In this document: piece by piece, positions 16,026 through 25,796 of the stretch | How the letters are laid out: every line of letters starts with the position of its first letter | Numbering within the stretch: position 1 is the first letter of the stretch | From: Phenylobacterium sp. | GTDB taxonomy: Bacteria > Pseudomonadota > Alphaproteobacteria > Caulobacterales > Caulobacteraceae | NCBI RefSeq assembly: GCF_016124325.1 | Contig: NZ_WGNY01000006.1 | Span: 62,001 to 126,000 of the forward strand | Length of the DNA: 64,000 nt | Reading direction: 5' to 3' | Made by a program: the position numbers and the translations under genes | The notes under the pieces: model-generated | Told to the model about the DNA's origin: nothing | What the model saw: only the letters and a program-made list of their open reading frames with translations | Database searches by the model: none

Positions 16026-17972
16026 ATGACATCTTCCCTCCGCGTCGCCCTGCTCGGCGTCTGCCTGAGCGGCCTCGCCGCCTGCGGCCAGCCGGCGAGC
16101 AATGCGCCCGTCGCCCGCGCCCCCGACACCGACTGGCGCCACTACGGTGGCGACGCCGGCGGTCAGCGGTTTTCCACCGCCGCCCAGATCACCCCGCAGA
16201 ACGTTAAGGACCTGCAGGTCGCCTGGACCTATTCCACCGGAGAGGCGGCGCGCCACGGCGCGGAGCTTGAGCACACGTCGTTCGAGGACACGCCGATCCT
16301 CGTCGACGGCCGCCTCTACGTCTGCTCCCAGTTCAACGCCGTCTCGGCCCTGGACCCGGGCACGGGCAAGCCGCTCTGGACCTACGATCCCAAGGTGGAT
16401 CCGACGACCCACTATCCGAACAAGAACGTCTGCCGCGGCGTCACCGCGTGGCGCGATCCTCAGGCCCCGGCGGACGCGCCTTGCGCGTCCCGAATCTTCC
16501 TGCCGACGGACGACCGCCGGCTGATCGCGCTGGACGCCGCCAGCGGCGCGCTGTGCAAGGGCTTCGGCCAGGATGGGACGGTCGATGTCGGGGCCGGCCT
16601 GAAGCTGAAGTGGCCCGGCCAGATGCAGATCACCTCGCCGCCCGTCGTCGTGCGCGGCGTGGTCGTGGTGGGCTCGTCCCTGGACGACAACCAGCGGGTT
16701 CACGAGCTGCCCGGCACGGTGCGGGCCTACGATGCGCGGACCGGCGAACTGAAGTGGGGCTTCGACCCCCTGGCCAATGCGGGCCCGGGCTTCCAGGCCG
16801 GCGCGGCCAACGTATGGGCCCCCATGTCGGGCGACGAGGCGCGGGGCCTGGTCTTCCTGCCCACCTCCAGCGCCAGCCCGGACTTCTTCGGCGGCCTGCG
16901 CCCCGGCGCGGGCGGCTACGCCAATTCCGTGGTGGCCCTCGACGCCGAAACCGGCACGCCCGCCTGGAGCTTCCAGACCACCCACCACGACGTCTGGGAC
17001 TACGACATCCCCGCCCAGCCAACCCTCGCCGAGGTCGACTACGGCGGGACGAAGACCCCGGCGGTCATCCAGGCCACCAAGCAGGGCCTGATCTTCACCC
17101 TGGCTCGCGACACCGGAACCCCGGTGGTCCCGGTGGAGGAGCGGCCGGTCCCGCAAGGCGGCGCGCCGGGCGAGACGCTCTCGCCCACCCAGCCGTTCCC
17201 CGTCGCGCCCAAGCCGCTCAGCCCGATCCGCATCTCGGAGAAGGACGCCTACGGCCTCACGCCCTGGGATCGCGGCAAGTGCCGCGACCTCATCGCCGGC
17301 GCCCGGCATGACGGCATCTACGCCCCACCCTCGCTCCAAGGGACGCTGCTCTACCCGTTCACGGGCGGCGGCGTGAACTGGGGCGGGCTGGCCTTCGACG
17401 CCGGCCGGCAGGTGGCCTACGTCAACACCTCCAGCATGATCCATAAGGTCACCCTTATCCCCGCCGGCAAGGTCAAGGCCACCCAGCAGGCGGAGCGCGG
17501 CAAGGAGGTCTCGCCGCAGGAGGGTGCGCCGTTCGGCATGAAGCGCGAGGTGCTGCTCTCGCCGCTCGGCCTGCCCTGCAACCCGCCGCCGTGGGGCCAG
17601 CTCCACGCCATCGACATGAAGACCGGCAAAGTCCTCTGGGAGGTTCCGCTCGGCACCACACGCGACATGGCGCCGGGCTCGCAGCTCTTCCTTGGCACGA
17701 TCGGCGTGCCCAACATGGGCGGCCCGATCGCCACCGGCTCGGGCCTCGTCTTCATCGGCGCGGCCATGGACGACTACCTGCGCGCCTTCGACGCCGCGAG
17801 CGGCAAGGAGCTGTGGAAGGGCCGGCTGCCGGCCGGCGGCCAGGCGACGCCGATGACCTACGTCTGGAAGGGCCGGCAGTACGTGGTCATCGCCGCAGGC
17901 GGCCACGGCATGGGCGGCACCAAGCGGGGCGACACGGTGGTGGCCTACGCCCTGCCCGGCCCGCTGCAGTAA
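16026..17972 (+). CDS. PQQ-dependent dehydrogenase, lipoprotein form
   Basis: A 648-residue periplasmic quinoprotein of the glucose/quinate/shikimate dehydrogenase group. Instead of the usual N-terminal membrane-spanning domain it has a lipoprotein signal with lipobox LAAC (Cys at about 20). Propeller repeats are visible as WTYSTGE, GKPLWTYDP, GELKWGFDP, GTPAWSFQT and GKELWKGRL; family blocks DTDWRHYGGDAGGQRFS, FLPTDDRRLIALDA, TTHHDVWDYD (catalytic Asp region) and GGVNWGGLAFD are present. Conserved CRG (about 138) and CNPPPWG lie in known cofactor/loop regions. Electrons would go to the quinone pool by an unknown partner. PQQ synthesis genes are not in the window. Confidence 0.9.
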   Translation: MTSSLRVALLGVCLSGLAACGQPASNAPVARAPDTDWRHYGGDAGGQRFSTAAQITPQNVKDLQVAWTYSTGEAARHGAELEHTSFEDTPILVDGRLYVCSQFNAVSALDPGTGKPLWTYDPKVDPTTHYPNKNVCRGVTAWRDPQAPADAPCASRIFLPTDDRRLIALDAASGALCKGFGQDGTVDVGAGLKLKWPGQMQITSPPVVVRGVVVVGSSLDDNQRVHELPGTVRAYDARTGELKWGFDPLANAGPGFQAGAANVWAPMSGDEARGLVFLPTSSASPDFFGGLRPGAGGYANSVVALDAETGTPAWSFQTTHHDVWDYDIPAQPTLAEVDYGGTKTPAVIQATKQGLIFTLARDTGTPVVPVEERPVPQGGAPGETLSPTQPFPVAPKPLSPIRISEKDAYGLTPWDRGKCRDLIAGARHDGIYAPPSLQGTLLYPFTGGGVNWGGLAFDAGRQVAYVNTSSMIHKVTLIPAGKVKATQQAERGKEVSPQEGAPFGMKREVLLSPLGLPCNPPPWGQLHAIDMKTGKVLWEVPLGTTRDMAPGSQLFLGTIGVPNMGGPIATGSGLVFIGAAMDDYLRAFDAASGKELWKGRLPAGGQATPMTYVWKGRQYVVIAAGGHGMGGTKRGDTVVAYALPGPLQ

Positions 17973-17977
17973 CAGCC

Positions 17978-18024
17978 GTCATCCCGGATCGCGGGGCGCG
18001 CAGCGACCTGCGATCCGGGATGAC
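17978..18024. repeat. REP-like extragenic palindrome / possible terminator
   Basis: GTCATCCCGGATCGC (17978-17992) and its perfect 15-nt inverse complement (18010-18024) flank a 17-nt loop, between the convergent PQQ dehydrogenase and MATE genes. GTCATCCCGG-type palindromes are common dispersed repeats in proteobacterial genomes; no second copy was found in this window. Confidence 0.6.
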
Positions 18025-18049
18025 GGGAGACTTGCGGCCCGGCGGTTCT

Positions 18050-19435
18050 TCACGCCGCCAGCCGATCCCGCCGCGCCAGCATCGCGAACCGGCCCAGCAG
18101 CAGGCCGCCCGACAGGAAGCTCGCCGCGATCACCGCCCAGACCAGGCCCATCACGCCCATGCCCTGCGGGATCGCCAGCCACCAGGCCAGCGGCATCATC
18201 ACCACCACGTAGCTGGTCATGTGGGTCATGGTCGGCAGCCAGACGTCGCCGCGGGCCCTGAGCGCCTGGGCGGTCACCACCTGCAGGGCGTCGGGGGTCA
18301 GGAACACGCAGGTCAGCGCCAGCGCCGGCGCGGCCATGGCGATGGTCGCCGCGTCGCGCGTATAGCCCTGGCTGATCAGCCCCGCCGCCGGCCAGATCGC
18401 CAGCGAGACGAGCACGCCGAAGATGGCCGTCACCGCGAACGCAACCACGCCTGCTCGCACCACGCCCGCCGGATCGCGCGCGCCATAGGCGCTGCCGACC
18501 ATCACCGCCGCGCCGGTCGCCAGCCCCAGCGGCGCCATGAAGACGATGGCGGCCACGTTCAGCACGATGGTCCAGGCGGCCACCGCCAGGGCGCTGATCC
18601 AGCCGGCGATGATGTTCATGCTGGCGAAGGCCGCCACCTCGAAGAAGTTCGATATGCCCGCGCCGTAGCCGATCCGCCGCTGCTCGATTTCGGCCGGCCG
18701 GTCGCGCTCGGGCCGCGTGAACACCCCCAGCGCACGCGCCTCGGGCATCCGGGCGATGTAGATCAACATCACCAGGGCCAGGAACGTCCGCGCCCCGGCC
18801 GTAGCCCAGCCGCCGCCGACGGCGCCCAGGGCGGGCAGCCCGAACCGCCCCGGCACCAGCAGCAGGTCCAGGCCCAGGTTGACGATATTGGCCGCCCACA
18901 TCGCCCAGGCCACCGGACCTGGCCGCGACAGTCCCTCCAGCCATGAGCCGGCGGCCACGCTGATCGTGTAGCCCGGCAGCGACAGCGAGAAGATGATCAG
19001 CGGCCAGGTCGCGCCCTCGGCGAGGTCGCGCGACAGCCCGATCGAATGCAGGAAGGCCGGCCCCAGCGCCAGCAGCACCGCCGTCGACACAACCCCGATC
19101 CACAGCCCGTAGACCAGGCCCCGACGCAGCACCGCGCCGGTCAGATCGCGCCGCCCCTCGCCGATCCGCCGCGCGGTCATCACCTGCACGCCGGTCAGCA
19201 GGCCCACAGCCATGGTCACCACCACGCTGGTCGGGGCCCAGGCCATGGCGTGGTAGCCGAGCTGGCGGGCCGAGTAGTTCCCCACCACCAGTGCGTCGGT
19301 CAGGCCCATGGCCATGATGCCCAGGCGCGACGCCACCACCGGCCCCGACAGCGTCAGCAGCTGGGCCAGATCACGGCGGACGGGACTGTCGCGCCCGCCG
19401 GGCAGGACGGGCGGCTGGGCCGCGGCGCGGTCCAT
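18050..19435 (-). CDS. MATE family multidrug efflux transporter
   Basis: A 461-residue inner membrane Na+/H+-coupled exporter with about twelve hydrophobic segments. The N-terminal LLTLSGPVVASRLGIMAMGLTDALVVGNYS block and the repeated LGLDLLLVPG-like and MVGSAYGARDP segments in the two halves are characteristic of the MATE fold. The ATG at 19435 gives a short cytoplasmic tail before TM1. It lies 128 nt downstream of the DAHP synthase gene on the same strand, probably a separate unit. Substrate unknown. Confidence 0.92.
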   Translation of the reverse strand: MDRAAAQPPVLPGGRDSPVRRDLAQLLTLSGPVVASRLGIMAMGLTDALVVGNYSARQLGYHAMAWAPTSVVVTMAVGLLTGVQVMTARRIGEGRRDLTGAVLRRGLVYGLWIGVVSTAVLLALGPAFLHSIGLSRDLAEGATWPLIIFSLSLPGYTISVAAGSWLEGLSRPGPVAWAMWAANIVNLGLDLLLVPGRFGLPALGAVGGGWATAGARTFLALVMLIYIARMPEARALGVFTRPERDRPAEIEQRRIGYGAGISNFFEVAAFASMNIIAGWISALAVAAWTIVLNVAAIVFMAPLGLATGAAVMVGSAYGARDPAGVVRAGVVAFAVTAIFGVLVSLAIWPAAGLISQGYTRDAATIAMAAPALALTCVFLTPDALQVVTAQALRARGDVWLPTMTHMTSYVVVMMPLAWWLAIPQGMGVMGLVWAVIAASFLSGGLLLGRFAMLARRDRLAA

Positions 19436-19563
19436 GACGCAAACCTCGTTTTCAAAGAGGCGCGGACACTGGCGCCGTCGTCAAAAATGGGCAAGGCGAA
19501 GCTCGCCGCAAGGCGCCCGCGCGCGCCGGGCGTTGCGGCGCGGGCACAAGCCACCGGCCTTCG

Positions 19564-20943
19564 CTAGATGCTCGCGGCCACCCGTTGGGCCAGATCGACC
19601 CGGTCGTCCTTGAGCTTCTCGGCCACCAGGAACGCCAGTTCCAGCGCCTGTTCGCCGTTGAGGCGCGGGTCGCAGTGGGTGTGGTAGCGATCGGCCAGGT
19701 CGCCCTCGGCCACGGCCCGCGCGCCGCCCAGGCACTCGGTGACGTTCTGACCGGTCATCTCCAGGTGGACGCCGCCGGGGTGGGTCCCCTCGGCGTTGCA
19801 GATGTCGACGAAGCTCTTCACCTCCGACAGGATCCGGTCGAAGGGCCGGGTCTTGTAGCCGGTGGCGGCGGTGAGCGTGTTGCCGTGCATCGGGTCGATG
19901 GCCCACACCACGTTGCGGCCCTTGGTGGCGCGCAGCAGGCCCGGCAGGCGGTCGGCGATCTTGTCGTAGCCGAAGCGCCCGTAAAGCGTCAGCCGACCCG
20001 CCTCGTCCCTGGGATTGAGCGCGTCGATCAACCGGTTGAGTTCGTCGCCCTCCATCGTCGGTCCCACCTTGGCGCCGATGGGGTTGCGGATTCCGCGGAA
20101 GAACTCGACGTGCGCGCCGTCGAGCTGGCGGGTGCGCTCGCCGATCCAGAGAAGGTGGGCCGAGGTGTCGTACCACTCGCCCGAGGTGCTATCGACGCGG
20201 GTCATGGCCTCCTCGAAGCCCAGCAACAGGCCCTCGTGGGAGGTGAAGAACTCGACCTGATGGATGGTGGGGTGGGTCTGGGAGTTGATGCCCAGCGCCG
20301 CCATGAAGCTCAGGGATTCCGAGATCTTCTCCGAGAGCTCGTGATAGCGCGCGCCCTGCGGGCTGCCCTCGACGAAGCCCAGGGTCCAGCGGTGGATATT
20401 GTAGAGGTCGGCGTAGCCGCCGCCCGCGAAGGCGCGCAGCAGGTTCAGCGTGGCCGAGGACTGGGCATAGGCCTGCAGCAGGCGTTGCGGATCCGGCGCG
20501 CGGGACTCCGGCGAGAACTCCATGCCGTTGATGTTGTCGCCACGGTACGAGGGCAGTTCCACGTCGCCGAGCTTCTCCACGGGCGACGAGCGCGGCTTGC
20601 CGAACTGGCCCGCCATCCGGCCCACCTTCACCACCGGCTTGCCGCCGGCGAAGGTCAGCACCACCGCCATCTGCAGGATCAGCCGGAAGGTGTCGCGGAT
20701 GTTGTCGGCGTGGAATTCCTTGAAGCTCTCGGCGCAGTCGCCCCCCTGGAGCAGGAACGCCTTGCCCGCCGCCACGTCGCCCAGCAGCGCCTTGAGGCGC
20801 CGCGCCTCGCCGGCGAACACCAGCGGCGGCATCTTGCGCAGCGTCGTCTCCACCCGGCTCAGCTCGGCCATGTCGGGATAGTCGGTCGGGATGTGCTTGG
20901 CGGGCTTTCCCCGCCAGGAGGCTGGCGTCCAGGGCTCGGTCAT
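19564..20943 (-). CDS. class II 3-deoxy-7-phosphoheptulonate (DAHP) synthase
   Basis: Condenses phosphoenolpyruvate and erythrose 4-phosphate in the first step of aromatic amino acid synthesis. The 459-residue protein has the plant/mycobacterial class II signatures [20 protein letters not shown] at the start, [11 protein letters not shown] (about 67-77), [15 protein letters not shown] (about 107-121) and [10 protein letters not shown] (about 353-362). ATG 20943 (MTEPW) matches the family; open frame upstream is the shadow of the O-antigen ligase gene. Metal ligand Cys of class II enzymes is Cys73 in GGDCAES. Transcribed after the O-antigen ligase with a 43-nt gap. Confidence 0.96.
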   Translation of the reverse strand: MTEPWTPASWRGKPAKHIPTDYPDMAELSRVETTLRKMPPLVFAGEARRLKALLGDVAAGKAFLLQGGDCAESFKEFHADNIRDTFRLILQMAVVLTFAGGKPVVKVGRMAGQFGKPRSSPVEKLGDVELPSYRGDNINGMEFSPESRAPDPQRLLQAYAQSSATLNLLRAFAGGGYADLYNIHRWTLGFVEGSPQGARYHELSEKISESLSFMAALGINSQTHPTIHQVEFFTSHEGLLLGFEEAMTRVDSTSGEWYDTSAHLLWIGERTRQLDGAHVEFFRGIRNPIGAKVGPTMEGDELNRLIDALNPRDEAGRLTLYGRFGYDKIADRLPGLLRATKGRNVVWAIDPMHGNTLTAATGYKTRPFDRILSEVKSFVDICNAEGTHPGGVHLEMTGQNVTECLGGARAVAEGDLADRYHTHCDPRLNGEQALELAFLVAEKLKDDRVDLAQRVAASI

Positions 20944-20986
20944 CTGTTCAACTCGGAACCGCCGCTGTTTCGGCGGGCCGGGCGTT

Positions 20987-22186
20987 TTACTCGGAAAGCA
21001 CCGGAGCGTCGATGGGGCGGGAACCGGCCATGCGCGGCTCGGCCAGGGCGACGATCGTCGCCGCCAGTGCGCCAAGGGCCAACCACCACTCCTGCCAGAC
21101 GCCGAAGCTGACCGAGCCGAAGAAGAGATAGACCGCCGCCGACCCCGCCGCCGCGGGCGCGAGCAGGCTCCGGTCGTCCCGCGCGAGCCGCCGGAAGGTC
21201 TGGACCCAGACCAGGGCGAGCAGGGCCGCGCCGGGCAGGCCGAGTTCGAGCCAGACCTGGAGCGAGCCGTTGTGCGGGTGGAGCTGGATGTGCGGGCTGA
21301 AGGACCGGCTGGCGTCCAGGCCCCATCCCGTCCAGGGCCGTTCGGCGATGCGGCCGATGGCGTACGACCAGTAGCCGACCCGCTGAGCCCAGGACTCCGG
21401 CAGGCGTTCGCCGGAGGCGGCAAGGGCCAGGGCGAGCAGCGGCATCAGGAGAACGAGGCCGGCCGCACCCACCCCCAGCGCCTTGGGCGCGGAATTCGGC
21501 CAGACCCAGACGACCACCGCGATACAGGCCACGACGCCAACGGCCAGCACCGGCGCATCCGACAGGAAGAGCTGGGCCAGCAGCGCCGAGCCGGCCGCCA
21601 TCGGCAGCGCGAGCCAGGGCGAGGCCCCCGCCCGCGCCCCGGCCGCGGCGGCGACGGGCCACAGCAGGGCCAGGGCGAAGCTGCCCTGGGCCAGGTTCTT
21701 GCGCCCGAGATCGGGCCGGATCGGGTCGCCGATCGCCTGGCGCAGCGACAGGTAGATCGCCCCCCCGGTCACCGCCTCGACCAGCATCACCGCGCCCAGT
21801 ACGGCGAGGCTCCAGGCGAACCACCGCGCCGCCCGGCCGGCGACGATGGGATCTGCGCGTCGCGCAGCGCACCAGGCGCTCCAGTAGAGCGGCGCCTGCA
21901 GGGCGAGCTTGAGCCCGGTCATATCCTCCAGCTCGCGCGGCCGCACCGGGCTCCACAGGATGGAGAGGGCCGCCCAGCCCACGGCCAGGATCAGCAGGAG
22001 GGCCAGCGGCGCGTCACGCGGGCCGATCCGTACGGCCGGCAGGCAGAGCAGGCCCACGAGGCTGACGAGCGGCGCGAAGGCCAAGGGACCCAGCCAGGCA
22101 AGCAGCGGCGTGAGGATGGCGGCGGCGCACAGCACCCAGCCGCACCAGACCCCCAGGCGGTCGCCCTGCCCCGTCGTCGCGTTCAT
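20987..22186 (-). CDS. O-antigen ligase family (WaaL/Wzy_C) membrane protein
   Basis: A 399-residue inner membrane protein with about eleven hydrophobic segments and one large periplasmic loop. The Wzy_C-type signature [12 protein letters not shown]...[17 protein letters not shown] (about 290-325), with the conserved Arg and His, identifies the O-antigen ligase/polymerase family that transfers glycan from lipid carrier to lipid A-core or polymerises it. An Arg/Pro-rich cytoplasmic loop (SPVRPRE) also fits. It lies 61 nt after gor and before DAHP synthase, so it may ride on the glmU operon, which makes the UDP-GlcNAc precursor. Exact acceptor unknown. Confidence 0.83.
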   Translation of the reverse strand: MNATTGQGDRLGVWCGWVLCAAAILTPLLAWLGPLAFAPLVSLVGLLCLPAVRIGPRDAPLALLLILAVGWAALSILWSPVRPRELEDMTGLKLALQAPLYWSAWCAARRADPIVAGRAARWFAWSLAVLGAVMLVEAVTGGAIYLSLRQAIGDPIRPDLGRKNLAQGSFALALLWPVAAAAGARAGASPWLALPMAAGSALLAQLFLSDAPVLAVGVVACIAVVVWVWPNSAPKALGVGAAGLVLLMPLLALALAASGERLPESWAQRVGYWSYAIGRIAERPWTGWGLDASRSFSPHIQLHPHNGSLQVWLELGLPGAALLALVWVQTFRRLARDDRSLLAPAAAGSAAVYLFFGSVSFGVWQEWWLALGALAATIVALAEPRMAGSRPIDAPVLSE

Positions 22187-22247
22187 GCTTCCGCGGTCAA
22201 TACGAGGCTTTCACGGATTCGTCGCGTCCTCGCTCGCGCCCGGCGCC

Positions 22248-23630
22248 TCAGGCGACCTGGCCGAGCGCCGGCGCGGCGTACTTCTCGCGCATGGTCACCA
22301 GTTCCTCGGCCAGGGTCGGGTGGACCGCGCAGGTGGCGTCCCACTGGGGCTTGGTCACGCCCATCTTGAGCGCGATCGCCGCCATCTGGACGATCTCGGG
22401 ACCATCGGGGGCCACGACGTGGCAGCCGAGGATGCGCTCGCTGCCCTGCTCGACCACGAGCTTGATAAGGGCCCGCTGCTGGCCGCCGTAGAAGGTCTCC
22501 TTCATCGGGCGGAACTTCGACAGGTAGATGTCGACCTTGCCGTGCTTGCGGCGGGCCTCGGCCTCGGAGAGCCCCACCACGCCGATCTGCGGCTGGGTGA
22601 AGACCGCCGAGGCGACCATGTCGTGGTCGAAACTCGTCGGATTGTCGAAGAACTCGGTCTGGGCGAACGCCGCGCCCTCGCGGATGGCCACGGGCGTCAG
22701 GTTGATGCGGTCGGTGACGTCGCCCACCGCCCAGATGTTGTCGACGCTGGAGCGCGAGAACTCATCGACCTTCACCGCGCCGTTCTCTCCGATTTCGACG
22801 CCCGCGGCCTCCAGGCCCAGGCCCTCCGTGTAGGGCTCGCGGCCGAGGGCGAACATGACGACGTCGGATTCCAGCACGTGGTTGTCGGCGCAAGTGCTGG
22901 CGAGACCGGACGCCGTCTTCTCGATGTTCGCGATCCGCGAACCCAGGCGGATCTTGAGGCCGCGCTTCTCCATCTCCTCGGTGACGAACGAACGGACGTC
23001 GTCGTCGAAGCCGCGCAGGATGTTGGGGCCCCGGTGCACCAGCGTGGTGTCGACGCCCAGGCCGTTGAAGATGCAGGCGAACTCGGCGGCGATGTAGCCA
23101 CCGCCGGCGATCACGATGCGCTTGGGCAACTCCGTGAGATGGAACGCCTCGTTGGAGCTGATCGCGTGCTCGATCCCGGGCACGTCGGCGGGCATCCAGG
23201 GCCGTCCGCCCGTGGCGATCAGGATCTTGGCCGCCGTGCGGACGCCGCAGCCATCGACCTCGACGGTGTGGCGGTCCTTCAGGCGCGCCTTGCCGTGGAC
23301 CAGTTCGGCCCCGGCGTTCTGCAGGTTCTTGACGTAGATGCCCGAGAGCCGCGCGATCTCGTCGTCCTTCGCCATCAGGAACTTCGGCCAGTCGAACGAG
23401 GTCTCGCCGAGGTTCCAGCCATAGCCGCGCGCCGTCTCGAAACTCTTCGAATATTCCGAGGCGTAGACCATGAACTTCTTCGGCACGCAGCCGCGGATGA
23501 CGCAGGTGCCGCCGACCCTATGCTCCTCGGCCACCGCCACCCGGGCGCCGGACATGGCCGCCAGCCGCGCGGCGCGCACGCCGCCCGAACCGGCGCCGAT
23601 GACGAAAAGATCGTAGTCGTAGTCCGCCAC
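22248..23630 (-). CDS. gor: glutathione-disulfide reductase
   Basis: A 460-residue flavoprotein that regenerates glutathione with NADPH. FAD motif FVIGAGSGGVRAARLAA (about 9-25), redox-active Cys43 and Cys48 in GGTCVIRGCVPKK, NADPH motif IAGGGYIAAEFACIF, second FAD motif IWAVGDV, and C-terminal active-site HPTLAEE are all present. The start is taken as GTG 23630, which has GGAGG five bases upstream and lies ten bases after the rpiA stop; an upstream ATG would overlap rpiA and lacks a ribosome site. Part of a tight glmU-rpiA-gor run. Confidence 0.95.
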   Translation of the reverse strand: MADYDYDLFVIGAGSGGVRAARLAAMSGARVAVAEEHRVGGTCVIRGCVPKKFMVYASEYSKSFETARGYGWNLGETSFDWPKFLMAKDDEIARLSGIYVKNLQNAGAELVHGKARLKDRHTVEVDGCGVRTAAKILIATGGRPWMPADVPGIEHAISSNEAFHLTELPKRIVIAGGGYIAAEFACIFNGLGVDTTLVHRGPNILRGFDDDVRSFVTEEMEKRGLKIRLGSRIANIEKTASGLASTCADNHVLESDVVMFALGREPYTEGLGLEAAGVEIGENGAVKVDEFSRSSVDNIWAVGDVTDRINLTPVAIREGAAFAQTEFFDNPTSFDHDMVASAVFTQPQIGVVGLSEAEARRKHGKVDIYLSKFRPMKETFYGGQQRALIKLVVEQGSERILGCHVVAPDGPEIVQMAAIALKMGVTKPQWDATCAVHPTLAEELVTMREKYAAPALGQVA

Positions 23631-23640
23631 GGCGGCCTCC

Positions 23641-24327
23641 TTATGGGTCGAGCTCGACGACTCCATCGGGGCCGCCGATCAGGGCGCGGTCGGCGAGATC
23701 GAGAAACAGGCCGTGGTCCACGACACCGGTGACGCTCTTCAGCGCCGCCGCCAGGACCGCCGGCTCCTCGATCCGCCCGCAGGGTGCGTCATAGATAAGG
23801 TTTCCGCCGTCGGTTCTTACAGGCTCGCCGTCCCTTCGGCGAAGTATGGGAGCCATGCCGATTTCGCATTCCGCCAGGGCGTCGCAGATGCGCGCGGCCG
23901 TGGTCTTGTGCCCAAACGCCACCACCTCGATCGGCAGAGCGAATTTTCCCAGCGTTTTCACGTTCTTGGCGGCGTCGGCGATCACGACGCACGACTTGGA
24001 GGCTTCCCACACCAGCTTCTCGCGCAGCAATGCGCCGCCGCCGCCCTTGATGAGCGAAAGGCCGGGCCCGATCTCGTCGGCGCCGTCGACGGTGAGGTCG
24101 ATCGTCCGCGTCTCGCCCAGTTCGCCCAGCCGGATGCCGAGGCCCGCGGCCAGGTCCGCCGTGGCCTGCGATGTGGGCACGCCGAGGATATCGAGCTTGC
24201 GCGCGGCCAGGGCGCGGACGAACCAGGCCGCCGTCGAGCCCGTGCCCAGCCCCACGACCATACCGCTCTCGACAAGGCGGGCGGCGGCCTCGCCGGCCGC
24301 CCGCTTCTGAGCTTCCGCGTCGCTCAC
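23641..24327 (-). CDS. rpiA: ribose-5-phosphate isomerase A
   Basis: Interconverts ribose 5-phosphate and ribulose 5-phosphate in the pentose phosphate pathway. The 228-residue protein has [12 protein letters not shown] (about 26-37), [12 protein letters not shown] (about 76-87) with the substrate-binding Asp pair, [13 protein letters not shown] (about 93-105) with the catalytic Glu, and the later DGGNLIYD. The start is GTG 24327, which overlaps the glmU stop by four bases (GTGA), giving translational coupling. Confidence 0.96.
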   Translation of the reverse strand: MSDAEAQKRAAGEAAARLVESGMVVGLGTGSTAAWFVRALAARKLDILGVPTSQATADLAAGLGIRLGELGETRTIDLTVDGADEIGPGLSLIKGGGGALLREKLVWEASKSCVVIADAAKNVKTLGKFALPIEVVAFGHKTTAARICDALAECEIGMAPILRRRDGEPVRTDGGNLIYDAPCGRIEEPAVLAAALKSVTGVVDHGLFLDLADRALIGGPDGVVELDP

Positions 24328-25685
24328 GCCCCCACCTTCGCTCTCTTCGCCTTCTTCTCGCTCATCTTCTTGCGGAACCGCGCCGCCCAGCCAGGCTTCT
24401 CCGCCTGCTGCCCGCGCTCCAGCGCCAGGGCGTCGGCCGCCACGTCGCGCGTGATCACCGAGCCGGAGCCGGTATAGGCCCCCTCGCCCACACGCACCGG
24501 CGCCACCAGCGCGGTGTTCGACCCTATGAAGGCGTTCTCGCCCACGTGGGTCTCGTATTTGAAGAAGCCGTCGTAGTTGCAGAAGATCGTGCCGGCGCCG
24601 ATGTTGGCGCCCGCGCCCACCGAACCGTCGCCCAGATAGCTCAGGTGATTGGCCTTGGCGCCGGCGCCCACCTTCACGTTCTTCACCTCGACGAAGTTGC
24701 CGATGTGGGCGTCCGCGCCGATGACGGCGCCCGGCCGCAGGCGCGCATAGGGGCCGACCAGCGCGCCCGACGCCACCGCGGCGCCCTCCAGGTGGCTGAA
24801 CGCCCGGATCACGGCGCCCGCGGCCACCTTCACCCCCGGCGCGAAGACCACATAGGGCTCGATGCTGGCGCCGGGCGCGATCTCGGTGTCCCACGCGAAG
24901 AAGACCGTCTCGGGCGCCGTCATCGCCACGCCCTGGGCCAGGAAGAACTCGCGTCGGCGCGCCTGGAACACCGCCTCGGCCTGGGAGAGCTGCATCGGCG
25001 TGTCCGCGCCCATCACGGCGGTCTCGGGCGCGACGTGGGCCCGCACCAGGGCGTCCTCGTGGGTCGCCTCGGCGATGATCCCGGTGAGGAAGTACTCGCC
25101 CTTGGGGTTGTCGTTGCCGACCCGCGAGAGCCATCGGAAGAGGTCGAGGCGGCCGGCGAGGTACATGCCGGCGTTGCAGAGCCGGACCGCCTTTTCCTCC
25201 TCGCTCGCCTGGCTGGGTTCGACGACGCGGATCACGTGGCCGTCCGCCCCGCGCAGGATGCGGCCATAGAGCAAGGCGTCGGCGGGCTCGAACCCCATGA
25301 TCGCCAGCGCCGCGCCCTTGGCGCGCAGGCTGAACAGGTGCTCGAGGTCCTCCGCCTGGAGCAGTGGGCAGTCTCCGTTGATCACCAGCACGTCGCCGCC
25401 GAAATCGGCCAAGGCATCGGCGGCGCACAGCACGGCGTGACCGGTTCCGAGAGGCGGGTCCTGGATGACGACGCCCCCCGGGCCCAGCCGGGCCTCGACA
25501 TGCGCGCGCACTGGCCCGGCAGGGCCCACCACCACGTGGATGCGCTCGCAGCCGGCGGCCTGGACGGTGTCGATCACCCGGTCGATGAGGGCCCGGCCGC
25601 CCACCTTGTGCAGGACCTTCGGCACGGCCGATTTCATCCGCGTGCCATGGCCGGCGGCCATGATGACGGCGGCTCTGGCGCTCAT
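24324..25685 (-). CDS. glmU: bifunctional GlcNAc-1-P uridyltransferase / GlcN-1-P acetyltransferase
   Basis: Makes UDP-GlcNAc for peptidoglycan and lipopolysaccharide. The N-terminal pyrophosphorylase domain starts with [24 protein letters not shown] (about 7-30) and has GTGHAVLCA and INGDCPLL. The C-terminal acetyltransferase is a left-handed beta-helix of hexapeptide repeats, with [39 protein letters not shown] and the catalytic His in [20 protein letters not shown]. The last 25 residues are Lys-rich. ATG 25685 is preferred over one 42 bases upstream because GGGGAG lies just before it and the domain begins there. Confidence 0.96.
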   Translation of the reverse strand: MSARAAVIMAAGHGTRMKSAVPKVLHKVGGRALIDRVIDTVQAAGCERIHVVVGPAGPVRAHVEARLGPGGVVIQDPPLGTGHAVLCAADALADFGGDVLVINGDCPLLQAEDLEHLFSLRAKGAALAIMGFEPADALLYGRILRGADGHVIRVVEPSQASEEEKAVRLCNAGMYLAGRLDLFRWLSRVGNDNPKGEYFLTGIIAEATHEDALVRAHVAPETAVMGADTPMQLSQAEAVFQARRREFFLAQGVAMTAPETVFFAWDTEIAPGASIEPYVVFAPGVKVAAGAVIRAFSHLEGAAVASGALVGPYARLRPGAVIGADAHIGNFVEVKNVKVGAGAKANHLSYLGDGSVGAGANIGAGTIFCNYDGFFKYETHVGENAFIGSNTALVAPVRVGEGAYTGSGSVITRDVAADALALERGQQAEKPGWAARFRKKMSEKKAKRAKVGA

Positions 25686-25796
25686 GCGTCTCTCCCCTGG
25701 GCGGACGTGAGTCCCGGCATGGCCCACGGCTTAGCAAGCCTTGTGGCGCGGCGCGAGAAGCGGGTAGCGTCGCGCCCGGTTCGTCGGGGAGTTCAC

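Noticed and set aside
20944-21423. N-terminal extension of the DAHP synthase
   Set aside because: Arg/Pro-rich shadow of the O-antigen ligase gene; the class II enzyme start MTEPW lies at 20943.
24171-25796. Extended N-terminus for the M28 peptidase
   Set aside because: The extra part is antisense to rpiA and glmU; signal peptide and ribosome site put the start at 25797.
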